Shown piece by piece: positions 18,154-26,132 of a DNA stretch of 64,000 bases. How positions within the stretch are numbered: position 1 is the first letter of the stretch; the number at the start of each line of letters is the position of its first letter. This DNA is from Micromonospora purpureochromogenes (GTDB taxonomy: Bacteria > Actinomycetota > Actinomycetes > Mycobacteriales > Micromonosporaceae), in NCBI RefSeq assembly GCF_900091515.1, contig NZ_LT607410.1, forward strand, positions 4,402,001-4,466,000, read 5' to 3'. The notes below the pieces were generated by a model that saw only the letters and a list, made by a program, of their open reading frames with translations, was not told where the DNA came from and ran no database searches. The translations under genes were made by a program, and so were the position numbers.

Positions 18154-18180
18154 CACCCACTGGTCTCACCGGCCTTGACA

Positions 18181-18694
18181 AGTACCGATACGGCCCGCCG
18201 TCTCACCGTGAGAGCCCCACCATGAGGCGCTCACCACTGGCTAGCTGGGCGACAGCAACATCGGCCAGGGTCCTTGGCATGCCAGTTCGACGCCACTACC
18301 ACCGCCAGGTTCTCGTGCAGGGCCCGGGAGCCGGGGCTGAGCAAGCTCCGGTGCCGACCCCGGCGGAAGGTAGCAACGGCCGTCAGGAGGCTGGCCCGGA
18401 CGGGTTCGGGGTGAGTGCTGAGCATGAGGCCCGCTCGCCTCGGACCAGTGCGCGGTCGGAGAGCACGCAGGCGTTGACCCGAGACGTCGGCCGCCCTCCC
18501 GCCCGCGCTCACCGGAGGTCCGAGTCGCTCGGGATCGCCGTCCCCCGTGCCTTCCCGGGCCAGACCGCCGGTGCCGTGGTGGCGTGCCGGTGCCCTCGCG
18601 CGCCGGCACGCCATCGCGGACAGCTCCGTCAGCAGCAGCTCTCACGGGCAGCAGGTCCCTATCGCTGTGCACCGCCTCTCTGCGGGAGCAATTC
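18181..18694. other. Intergenic stretch with no supported gene
   Basis: Between the right end of the IS3-type element and the first small gene of the RiPP region there are about 510 bp. Both strands have open frames over 120 codons, but they are rich in arginine and proline, overlap each other and show no family motif. The piece may be debris from a gene truncated by the IS. I see no clear RNA or promoter beyond a possible ribosome site (CGGGAGCA) before 18695. Confidence 0.5.
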
Positions 18695-18940
18695 ATGACG
18701 AGGGAGCACCTGAAGGTTCCGCGCCGGTTCGCGTTGGTGCGCTATCCGGACGGCGATGACAGCCGAGTGATTGTCGCCTGGGGTATCGAGCTGCCCGACG
18801 GATCCGCCGTCTCGGTGAGCATCAACGACGAGGCGGTCGCCGTCTGCAGCAGAGCTGCGCATTGCGAACTCATCCACAGTGCGGAGCTGATCTGGATCGA
18901 TGACGCGACCGGTGACGTGGAGCTGGAGGGAACGCCGTGA
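18695..18940 (+). CDS. Small hypothetical protein upstream of the lanthipeptide cluster
   Basis: An 81-residue soluble protein (MTREHLKVPRRFALVRYPDGD...). It is acidic with predicted beta-strand character, and there is no signal peptide or membrane segment. I do not recognise a family. The stop overlaps the start of the next gene (GTGA), so the two small genes form a coupled pair just upstream of the precursor peptide. A role in regulation, or as an auxiliary binding protein for the RiPP cluster, would be a guess. The frame has typical actinobacterial codon use. Confidence 0.55.
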   Translation: MTREHLKVPRRFALVRYPDGDDSRVIVAWGIELPDGSAVSVSINDEAVAVCSRAAHCELIHSAELIWIDDATGDVELEGTP

Positions 18941-19275
18941 AGGCCGTCGGTGTGGTCAAGAGTCAGTACGCGCAGGCCCCTCCGGACAGCGACTTCCTTG
19001 CGACCGCGCGCATGGTCCTGGACATCCACCGAGACGACAGGGGCTTCTGCCTCGGCTGCTACGTCTACTTCCGTCAGCTCAAGCCTTTCCCCTGCGAGTA
19101 CTACTCCTGGGCAGCGCGAGTGCTCGCCACCTACCGGAGGCCAGCGCCTTCGGCTGGCAGAGCGCCCGCTCGCGAACGTCGGCCTGGTGACCCTCGACCC
19201 ACCCCAGTCCTTCGGCTGGTACCGCCGGCAACAGGCTCCGCTTCCGACGACACGGTGGTCATCCACCGGAAGTAG
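18937..19275 (+). CDS. Small hypothetical protein with a CLGC motif
   Basis: A 112-residue protein starting at GTG 18937, overlapping the previous stop. The first 70 residues look like a folded domain with GFCLGCYVYFRQLKPFPCEYY, where the CxxC plus a third cysteine could bind metal or form a disulphide. The last 40 residues are arginine/proline rich and look less natural, so a frameshift or a shorter real protein is possible. No family recognised. The gene lies 123 bp upstream of the lanthipeptide precursor in the same direction. Confidence 0.5.
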   Translation: MKAVGVVKSQYAQAPPDSDFLATARMVLDIHRDDRGFCLGCYVYFRQLKPFPCEYYSWAARVLATYRRPAPSAGRAPARERRPGDPRPTPVLRLVPPATGSASDDTVVIHRK

Positions 19276-19398
19276 CACCAGGAACGTCGGCATCTCGATC
19301 TCCGCCTGTATCGGCGGTAGCGGCGACCGTCCCAGAGGTACGGACGCCGAGCTTCATGGCGGGTCAGGGCGACCCGCGGAACCGAGAAGGAGGAACAC

Positions 19399-19557
19399 AT
19401 GGCGATCGGAACGCTGGAGCTGAGCGCGACCGGCAGCGACGACGAGTTCGACCTCGACGTCAGCCTGCTGGAGGTGGCGGACCTCGCCGGTCTGGTCAAC
19501 CTGACCGACGACGGCTGCGGCAGCACCTGCACCGCCTGCACCACCAACGTCGCCTGA
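19399..19557 (+). CDS. FxLD-family lanthipeptide precursor
   Basis: A 52-residue peptide. The leader carries FDLDVSLLEVADLAG (F17-x-L19-D20), the hallmark of FxLD lanthipeptide precursors. The C-terminal core reads TDDGCGSTCTACTTNVA, with Cys40, Cys44 and Cys47 and six Ser/Thr residues available for dehydration and lanthionine ring formation. The Asp38-Gly39 pair is an ideal aspartimide site for the PIMT-like enzyme encoded downstream. A strong ribosome site AGAAGGAGG (19385-19393) precedes the ATG by five bases. The modification genes lanB and lanC follow in the same direction after a hairpin. Function of the final product is unknown, though an antibacterial role is typical of the class. Confidence 0.9.
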   Translation: MAIGTLELSATGSDDEFDLDVSLLEVADLAGLVNLTDDGCGSTCTACTTNVA

Positions 19558-19575
19558 TCAACGGGCTCCGCAAGG

Positions 19576-19611
19576 CCGGCCGGCGCCGCCACGAATGTCG
19601 GTGCCGGCCGG
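19576..19611 (+). promoter_or_regulatory. GC-rich hairpin between precursor and lanB (probable attenuator)
   Basis: CCGGCCGGCGCC (19576-19587) pairs with GGTGCCGGCCGG (19600-19611), a 12-bp stem with one G-U pair and a 12-base loop. No U-run follows, so it is not a standard terminator. Hairpins after a RiPP precursor often limit read-through or protect the precursor mRNA, giving more peptide than enzyme. That role is inferred from position. Confidence 0.55.
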
Positions 19612-19639
19612 GCAACCCCTGTCTCGCCGAGGTGATCAT

Positions 19640-22600
19640 GTGAGCCGATCCGCGCAGTCTCCCGCCTATAGATCGATGAGCACGGCGCTTGTCCGCGCCG
19701 TCGCCCATCCGGCGATCGAGCTGCCCCCGTGGCCGGACCTGACCGAACCCCGCCCCGAGCTCGTGACGTCCTGGGTCAGCTGGCTACGGCAGGTCTGGGC
19801 AATCGATGCCGTGGCCGAGGCGGTGACGCTCTCGAGTCCGGTGCTGGCGGAGCAGGTCAGCAAGCTCTGCGCGGAGGAATCCCCTTCGGTACGGGAGGCG
19901 CGGCGAACGGTCCACGCCGTTGCCCGGTACGCCCAGCGTCTGCTCGGTCGCCCCACGCCGTTCGGTCTTCTCGCCGGCGTGGCACCTGCTGTGTTCGGCT
20001 CGCGGGCACCCACCCGCTGGGGCACCGCCCATCGGGCCATCGCCCGGGCGGGCGCTGGCTGGCTCACCGACGTGATCGCCCAATTCGAACGCTGCCCCGA
20101 GCTGCTCTCCCGCCTTTCAGTGGTCGCGAACAGCACGCTGACGGTCCGCGACGACCGGCTGATCGTCCCCTACCAGCCACATCCTGGAATCGACGGGCAG
20201 CTGGGCGCGGTGGAGGTCTCCCTGCGCCATTCAGCACCGGTACGCGCCGCCATCGACGCGGCGCACAGCCCGATCCGCGTGGAGGTCCTCGCCTCGCAGG
20301 TCCGTGAGACGTTTCCACAGGCGTCGGCGGCAGTCGTCATGGCGATGCTCACCCAGCTGATCGCGCACGGCGCCCTCATCACGAGCCTGCACGCTCCCAG
20401 TACGGAGCCAGACGCGCTCGGGCACCTGCTGCGCCAGCTGGATGAGGTCGGCGCCGGGACAGTTACGCCCATCGCTGATTTCATGGGCTCGCTCCAGGAA
20501 GTCCATGCCGGGCTGCAGCGTCACAACTCCGCCCCGCCGGGGGATGCCCCAGCGGCCCGGCGGCTGGTCGCCTCTCGGATGCGGAGCCTCGCGCTCTCCG
20601 CGCACGAGCCGCTTGCGGTGGATCTCCGACTGGACGCCTCGGTGACGCTCCCCGACCAGGTGGCGACGGAGGTGGAACGCGCCGCGCTGGTGCTGACGCG
20701 GTTGAGCGCGTACCCATACGGCACTGCCGCGTGGCGGGCCTACCATCAGCGATTCTACGAGCGTTACGGGATCGGGTCGCTAGTGCCGGTGCGGGAGGTG
20801 GTCGACCCGGACAGCGGCATTGGTCTGCCGGACGGCTACCCGGGCAGCCCCGCCGCGGAGCCTCGCTCCCCGATCTCGCGGCGGGACGAGGTACTGCTGA
20901 GCGTGGCACAGCGTGCGGCACTGGACGGCACGATGGAGGTCGTCCTCGACGAGGCGCTGATCGCGCAGCTGGAGCTGGGCCCACAGCGGCTGCGCCTACC
21001 TCCGCACCTGGAGGCATGCGTACGCGTACAGGCTGCCGACGAGGAGGACCTCGCGCGCGGCAGGTTCACCCTCGAGGTCACCTCCGTGTCCCGGGCCGCC
21101 GGCGGGCTGACCGGCCGGTTCCTCAGTGTGCTGCGCCTGACCGACGCGGGCAGGTTGGGCGCCGGCCTAACCGACCTGCCCGCCAGTGACCGGGACACCG
21201 TCGCCGCTCAGGTGTCGTTCCCCCCGCTGGATCCCGGCACCGCGCACGTCGCGCGCGCCGTCCAGGTGCTACCGACGGTGATCAGCCTGGCTGAGCACCG
21301 GTGGCCGAGCCGCGCGGTGCTCACCGTCGGCGACCTGGCGGTGGGGTGCGACGGCCGGCGCATGTACCTCGCGGTCCCGGACCGCGGTCACCGGATCGAG
21401 GCGGTCGGCCTGCATGCGCTGAACCTGCGAACCCACACGCCGCCGCTGGCCCGGTTCCTCATCGAACTCGGGCGCGCCCAGTGCGCCCAGGTGACGGCAT
21501 TCGACTGGGGCACCGCCGCTCGCGCGAAGCTGCCCTTCCTTCCCCGGGTGCGGTACGGGCGGGCGATCCTGGCCCCGGCGACCTGGCGGCTCGAGGCCGC
21601 CGAGCTGCCCGACCAACACCAACCTTGGTACGCCTGGGACGACGCCCTCGACGAATGGCGGGCTCGCCGGCGCTTACCGCGCCTGGTGCACCTGGTCGAG
21701 GCCGACCGGCGCCTGCCCCTGGATCTCGATGAGTCGGCGCACCGCGTCCTGCTGCGTACCCACCTGCTCACCGCACCGCGAGCGGTCCTCGTGGAGGCAC
21801 CAGCCCCAGAGAACCTCGGCTGGTGCGGCGGCCGCCCGCATGAGGTCATCGTGGCGCTGCACGCCACCGAACCACCACCCTGGCCGCCGCTGCCCACGCC
21901 GACCCCGGCCCGCGTCATCGGACGCGACCAGGGGCAGGCTCCGGCCTCATCCCGGATCCTGCTCGCGAAGCTGTACGGAGACATCCGCCGCCAAGACCTC
22001 CTCCTGGCCGAACACCTCCCGCGGCTGATCGCCCAGTGGGACGCCCCGCCCGACTGGTGGTTCCTCCGTTTCCGCGACCCCGACCAGCACCTGCGTCTAC
22101 GCATCGCTCTACCCGACGTATCCGCGTTTGGACCGGCAGCCGAGCGCATCAGCGCGTGGGCCGACGACCTGCACCGGCGTGGGCTGCTGCGGGAGGTGCA
22201 GTACGCCACCTCCTACCCGGAGACCGGGCGGTGGGGATCCGGCCCCGCCATGCAAGCCGCCGAGGCGGTCTTCATCGCCGACTCCCACTCCGTCCTGACG
22301 CAACTGCGCCAACCCGTTCGGCCCAGCCGACAGGCGCTGGTCGCCGCGCACACCGCGGCCATCGCCGTCGCCTTCACCGGCAGCGTCGACGCCGGCATGC
22401 GCTGGCTGGTCGACCACGTGCCCGCCACGGCACCCCAGCCGGTCCCCCGGCCGCTGTTCCGCGAAGCCGTCCACCTCGCCCACCCCGGCGGCGACTGGGC
22501 GACGCTTCGCGCGGCCGCCGGCGGCACCGCCATCGTCGACGCCTGGAAGAACCGCGACGTAGCCCTCGCCGTCTACCGGACTCACCTGCCCGGCCCGCAC

Positions 22601-22750
22601 ACCGACGGCATCGACGTCGACGACGTCCTCGGCTCGCTGATGCACGCGCACTACATTCGCGCGGTCGGTATCGACTTCGACGACGAGGACCAGTGCCGTT
22701 ACCTCGCCCGAGCCGCCGCCCTGGCCTACTTCGCCCGGAGTCGGTCATGA
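19640..22750 (+). CDS. lanB: Lantibiotic dehydratase LanB (full length, with SpaB_C domain)
   Basis: LanB proteins dehydrate Ser and Thr of class I lanthipeptide cores by tRNA-dependent glutamylation and glutamate elimination. The protein (about 1036 residues from GTG 19640) has the N-terminal Lant_dehydr region with LLGRPTPFGLLAGVAPAVFG. From about residue 775 there is a C-terminal thiopeptide-type SpaB_C domain with WWFLRFRDPDQHLRLRI. Both halves are present in one chain, so this is a complete LanB. An ATG at 19595 lies inside the upstream hairpin. The GTG 19640 is preceded by CGAGGTGAT and is the better start. The gene overlaps lanC by ATGA. Confidence 0.9.
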   Translation: MSRSAQSPAYRSMSTALVRAVAHPAIELPPWPDLTEPRPELVTSWVSWLRQVWAIDAVAEAVTLSSPVLAEQVSKLCAEESPSVREARRTVHAVARYAQRLLGRPTPFGLLAGVAPAVFGSRAPTRWGTAHRAIARAGAGWLTDVIAQFERCPELLSRLSVVANSTLTVRDDRLIVPYQPHPGIDGQLGAVEVSLRHSAPVRAAIDAAHSPIRVEVLASQVRETFPQASAAVVMAMLTQLIAHGALITSLHAPSTEPDALGHLLRQLDEVGAGTVTPIADFMGSLQEVHAGLQRHNSAPPGDAPAARRLVASRMRSLALSAHEPLAVDLRLDASVTLPDQVATEVERAALVLTRLSAYPYGTAAWRAYHQRFYERYGIGSLVPVREVVDPDSGIGLPDGYPGSPAAEPRSPISRRDEVLLSVAQRAALDGTMEVVLDEALIAQLELGPQRLRLPPHLEACVRVQAADEEDLARGRFTLEVTSVSRAAGGLTGRFLSVLRLTDAGRLGAGLTDLPASDRDTVAAQVSFPPLDPGTAHVARAVQVLPTVISLAEHRWPSRAVLTVGDLAVGCDGRRMYLAVPDRGHRIEAVGLHALNLRTHTPPLARFLIELGRAQCAQVTAFDWGTAARAKLPFLPRVRYGRAILAPATWRLEAAELPDQHQPWYAWDDALDEWRARRRLPRLVHLVEADRRLPLDLDESAHRVLLRTHLLTAPRAVLVEAPAPENLGWCGGRPHEVIVALHATEPPPWPPLPTPTPARVIGRDQGQAPASSRILLAKLYGDIRRQDLLLAEHLPRLIAQWDAPPDWWFLRFRDPDQHLRLRIALPDVSAFGPAAERISAWADDLHRRGLLREVQYATSYPETGRWGSGPAMQAAEAVFIADSHSVLTQLRQPVRPSRQALVAAHTAAIAVAFTGSVDAGMRWLVDHVPATAPQPVPRPLFREAVHLAHPGGDWATLRAAAGGTAIVDAWKNRDVALAVYRTHLPGPHTDGIDVDDVLGSLMHAHYIRAVGIDFDDEDQCRYLARAAALAYFARSRS

Positions 22751-24039
22751 GCCTCGCGTACGAAAGCCACGAGCTGGCCGTCGCGGTCGCCGACCTCCTC
22801 ACTCATCCCAACGATCCCAGCCTGCCGATCCACCAACCCTGGTGGCGGCAGTCGCTCGCCCTCGGCGTACCCGGCATCGCGCTGCTGCACGTGGAGCTGG
22901 CAGCGGCGGGGCTAAGACCGTGGCAACGCGCCCATCACTGGCTGGCCGCCGCTACCAGCGGCCCGGTAACAGCGGGCGCCGACAGCCACCCCTTCCATGG
23001 CGCGCCCGCGCTGGCCCATGTCCTCGCCTGCGCCGCCGCCCACCAACCCGGCACGTACGCCCGGGCACTCGACGGCCTCGACACGGCGATTGCAGCCGAC
23101 GCCCGACGCCGTGTGCACGCCGCGCACGCCCGCATCGACGCCCGCAAGCTACCGGCTCTCGCTGAGTTCGACGCGATCCGAGGGCTCACCGGAGTCGGCG
23201 CGTACCTGCTCCGCCGAGCGCCCGACGGGCCGGAACTGCGTGCGGTCTTCCAGTACCTGGTCCGGCTGACCCAGCCCCTACACCCCGATGGCGAGGTTTT
23301 ACCGGGCTGGTGGACCGGTAGCAGCCCCTCCGGACGCGCCGACGCCCGGTTCCCCGGCGGTCACGGCAACAGCGGAATGGCGCACGGCATCGCCGGGCCC
23401 ATGGCGCTACTGGCACTCGCCGCTCTGCACGGCGTCGTTGTCGACGGCCAGCTCACCGCCATCTCGACCATCTGCGCCTGGCTCGACCGATGGCGTAGCG
23501 ACACCGACGGCGGACCCATCTGGCCGTACTGGATCACCAGGCCGCAGCTGCGGGCGGACCACGCGCAGGTTCTCCGCACCCAGCGCCCGTCCTGGTGCTA
23601 CGGCACGGCAGGCCTGGCACGCGCCCAGCAGCTCGCTGCCCTCGCGCTGAACGATCCCGTCCGTCGTGCGGCTGCCGATGGCGCACTCGTCTGCGCCCTC
23701 GCCGACCTGCACCAGCTCGCTGCGACCACTGACCCCTCTCTCTGCCACGGCTATGCCGGCCTGGCCCACATCGCTCACCGCGTCGCTGCCGACGCACTGC
23801 CCGACGTCGCGGAGCATCTCCGTGCCCTGGTCCCCCGCCTTCTCGACCAGATCGGTCCGTCGGGCGCCGACCCTCGGCGCACGGCTGCCGCTCTGGTTTC
23901 CGACGCGGCACGACCAGGACTACTCGAAGGCGCTGCTGGTGTCGCCCTGGCCGCGCTGAGCTGCAGCACCGCAGCGACGGCGAGCAGTTCCTGGGATGCC
24001 TGCCTGCTCACCAACCGACCCGCCCATCCCCTGACGTGA
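22747..24039 (+). CDS. lanC: LanC-like lanthionine cyclase
   Basis: LanC closes thioether rings by adding cysteine thiols to dehydroalanine or dehydrobutyrine. The 430-residue protein has the LanC pattern: GMAHGIAGPMA near residue 215, the zinc ligand Cys in SWCYGTAGLA (about 284), and the Cys-His pair in SLCHGYAGLAHI (about 331-332). All three zinc ligands are therefore present. The ATG at 22747 overlaps the lanB stop, and the 3' end overlaps the next gene by GTGA, so lanB, lanC and the fusion gene are translationally coupled. Function is well supported by motif and context. Confidence 0.9.
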   Translation: MSLAYESHELAVAVADLLTHPNDPSLPIHQPWWRQSLALGVPGIALLHVELAAAGLRPWQRAHHWLAAATSGPVTAGADSHPFHGAPALAHVLACAAAHQPGTYARALDGLDTAIAADARRRVHAAHARIDARKLPALAEFDAIRGLTGVGAYLLRRAPDGPELRAVFQYLVRLTQPLHPDGEVLPGWWTGSSPSGRADARFPGGHGNSGMAHGIAGPMALLALAALHGVVVDGQLTAISTICAWLDRWRSDTDGGPIWPYWITRPQLRADHAQVLRTQRPSWCYGTAGLARAQQLAALALNDPVRRAAADGALVCALADLHQLAATTDPSLCHGYAGLAHIAHRVAADALPDVAEHLRALVPRLLDQIGPSGADPRRTAAALVSDAARPGLLEGAAGVALAALSCSTAATASSSWDACLLTNRPAHPLT

Positions 24040-26129
24040 GGACGTCGAGCCCCATGCCCACACCCGCCTGGCGGCAGTACACCGTCGAGTTCCCCACCCC
24101 ATCCGCAGCCGAGGACATCGCCGCCTCCGCTTTGGCGCCCGCCCTGACCGCCGCGCAGAACGACGGCGTCCTGCACGGATGGTGGTACGTCCGGAAGTAC
24201 CCCACCTGGCGGTGGCGGTACGTCGCCGACGACCCGACGTCGCACCTCGTCGAAGACCTGCTGGAGACGCTCGCCATCGAGGACGGCATCATCAACTGGA
24301 CCCGCGGCGTCTACGAACCCGAGATGTTGGCCTTCGGCGGTACGGCCGGCATGCACGTGGCCCACGAACTGTTCCACCAGGACAGCCACCACCTACTGCT
24401 TCGACCTGCTGCCGCTCCAACTGTGCTGGGCAGGCGCGAATCCGCCGTGCTGCTCTGCAGCGTCCTCATGCGCAGCGCCGGCCTCGACTGGTACGAGCAG
24501 GGCGACGTCTGGGCGAAGGTCACCGAGCTGCGTCCCTCCCCCGCCATACCAGCAGAGGACCAGGCCGCCTCCCTGACCCGGTCGATCAACCGGCTCATGA
24601 CTGTCGACGCCCGAAGCCTGAGCCAGCCCGACTCGGGCGGCCCACTGATGGGCTACGGCGCCTGGCTCGACGCGTTCGAGAACGCCGGCCAAGCCTTGGC
24701 TGACCTCGCGCGGCAGGGCCGCCTCCGACGAGGGCTGCGCTCAGTCCTCGCCCACCACGTCATCTTCCACGCCAACCGCATGGGCCTGTCCGTACGAGAT
24801 CAGTCCACCCTCGCCGCGCTCGCGGTGAGGAACGTCTTCCACACCACCACGAGGAGCACCATGTCGACCTCAGCACCCACGCCCCCGACCACTAGCGTCG
24901 ACCGGGTGACCACGCTTCGTGAACCCACCGACCTGCGAACCGAGCTCACCGACCGGCTGCGCGCTGAGAACGTCATCCGCACGCCCGCGGTCGAGGCCGC
25001 GATGCGCCGGACCCCGCGGCACCTGTTCCTGCCTGGAGTGCCTCTGCAGCAGGCTTACGTCGACGGTCCCGTCTACACCAAGACCGACGGCAGCGGCACC
25101 TCCATCAGCGCCGCCTCGCAGCCCCGGATTGTGGCGATGATGCTCGAACAACTCGACGCCCAGCCCGGCCATCGAGTCCTCGAAGCCGGCGCGGGCACCG
25201 GGTACAACGCGGCCCTCCTGGCAGCCATCGTCGGTGACAGCGGGCGCGTCGTCACGATCGACGTCGACGACGACCTCGTCGCCGGAGCCCGCGAGCACCT
25301 TGCCGCCGCCGGCGTCGCCAACGTCGAGGTCGTCCACGGCGATGGTGCGCTCGGCCACCCCGACGGCGCACCCTACGACCGGATCATCGCCACCGTCGGC
25401 GCCTGGGAAACGCCGACCGCATGGCTGGAGCAACTTGCGCCGGACGGGCGACTGGTCGTACCGCTTCGGCTCCGCGGCGCCGCATCCCGCTCGATCATCT
25501 TCGAACGGCACGCCGGCGGCTGGCGCGACAACGGCAGCGAGCTTGCGGTCTTCATGCCGCTGCGTGGCATCGGCGACGACGCCCGCCGCCTTGTCGCCCT
25601 CAGCCCGGAGCAGGACGTGACCCTGCAGGTGCACAAAGACCAGGAGGTCGACGCGGCCGCACTCGCCGGCGTACTGGACACCGAGCGGCAAGAGATGTGG
25701 ACCGACGTCCTCTTCCCACCGATGGTGCCCTACGAGTGGATGGACCTCTGGCTCGCCTGCCGCCTCGACAACGCCATCATGCGGATGAACGTCCGACCCG
25801 CGAGCATCGAGCGCGGCACCGTCACCCCGATGTTTCCGTGGGGCGCGATGGCCACCACCCGCGGCGCGGACCTCGCCTACCTCACCATCCGACCCGCGCC
25901 GCCGGCCGCCGACGGCCGCAAGATGTACGAGGTTGGCGTCATCGGCCACGGGCCCGGCGGAAAAGACCTCGCCCAGCACGTCAGCGAGGAGATCCGCACT
26001 TGGGACGCGGACTACCGCTCCCGCACCGTCCGCTTCGACATCTCGGACGCGCCCGTCGAGGCGGATCCTTCGGCCGGACGCTTCGTCCTCCCCAGCTCGC
26101 ACCACCCCATCACCGTCACCTGGGAGTGA
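24036..26129 (+). CDS. Fusion of a thiopeptide-type SpaB_C-like domain and an FxLD-system PIMT-like methyltransferase
   Basis: Two domains lie in one 697-residue chain. Residues about 1-275 resemble the stand-alone thiopeptide-type bacteriocin biosynthesis (SpaB_C-like) domain (HGWWYVRKYPTWRWRYV). Residues about 290-697 form the methyltransferase of FxLD systems, a protein-L-isoaspartate O-methyltransferase homologue. They show MRRTPRHLFLP and the SAM motif VLEAGAGTGYNAALLA (about 384). In related lanthipeptide pathways PIMT-like enzymes methylate an Asp side chain, which then forms a succinimide or isoaspartate. Asp38-Gly39 of the precursor is a plausible target. The first start is GTG 24036; ATG 24054 is an alternative. 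The SpaB_C-like half duplicates the domain already in LanB. Confidence 0.82.
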   Translation: MRTSSPMPTPAWRQYTVEFPTPSAAEDIAASALAPALTAAQNDGVLHGWWYVRKYPTWRWRYVADDPTSHLVEDLLETLAIEDGIINWTRGVYEPEMLAFGGTAGMHVAHELFHQDSHHLLLRPAAAPTVLGRRESAVLLCSVLMRSAGLDWYEQGDVWAKVTELRPSPAIPAEDQAASLTRSINRLMTVDARSLSQPDSGGPLMGYGAWLDAFENAGQALADLARQGRLRRGLRSVLAHHVIFHANRMGLSVRDQSTLAALAVRNVFHTTTRSTMSTSAPTPPTTSVDRVTTLREPTDLRTELTDRLRAENVIRTPAVEAAMRRTPRHLFLPGVPLQQAYVDGPVYTKTDGSGTSISAASQPRIVAMMLEQLDAQPGHRVLEAGAGTGYNAALLAAIVGDSGRVVTIDVDDDLVAGAREHLAAAGVANVEVVHGDGALGHPDGAPYDRIIATVGAWETPTAWLEQLAPDGRLVVPLRLRGAASRSIIFERHAGGWRDNGSELAVFMPLRGIGDDARRLVALSPEQDVTLQVHKDQEVDAAALAGVLDTERQEMWTDVLFPPMVPYEWMDLWLACRLDNAIMRMNVRPASIERGTVTPMFPWGAMATTRGADLAYLTIRPAPPAADGRKMYEVGVIGHGPGGKDLAQHVSEEIRTWDADYRSRTVRFDISDAPVEADPSAGRFVLPSSHHPITVTWE

Positions 26130-26132
26130 CCG

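Larger units (their letters stand above)
15073..18180 (+). mobile_element. IS3-family-like insertion sequence, split by an IS110-family element
   Basis: The ends form imperfect inverted repeats. The left begins TGTCAGGGTTGGGTGAGACC at 15073, and the reverse complement of the right end is TGTCAAGGCCGGTGAGACC, ending at 18180. Inside are an orfA (HTH plus coiled coil) and an orfB (rve/DDE integrase) in the usual order. Without the nested element the unit would be about 1.54 kb, normal for this type. I found no clear target duplication flanking it. The element separates the regulator/APH pair from the lanthipeptide cluster. Confidence 0.8.

Noticed and set aside
22036..22746. 5' extension of the lanC frame within lanB
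   Set aside because: Arg/His/Pro-rich translation overlapping the SpaB_C domain; the ATG at 22747 with ATGA overlap is the natural start.
24870..26105. 411-codon minus-strand frame opposite the methyltransferase
   Set aside because: No recognisable fold, and the plus strand carries clear SAM-binding motifs and operon coupling.
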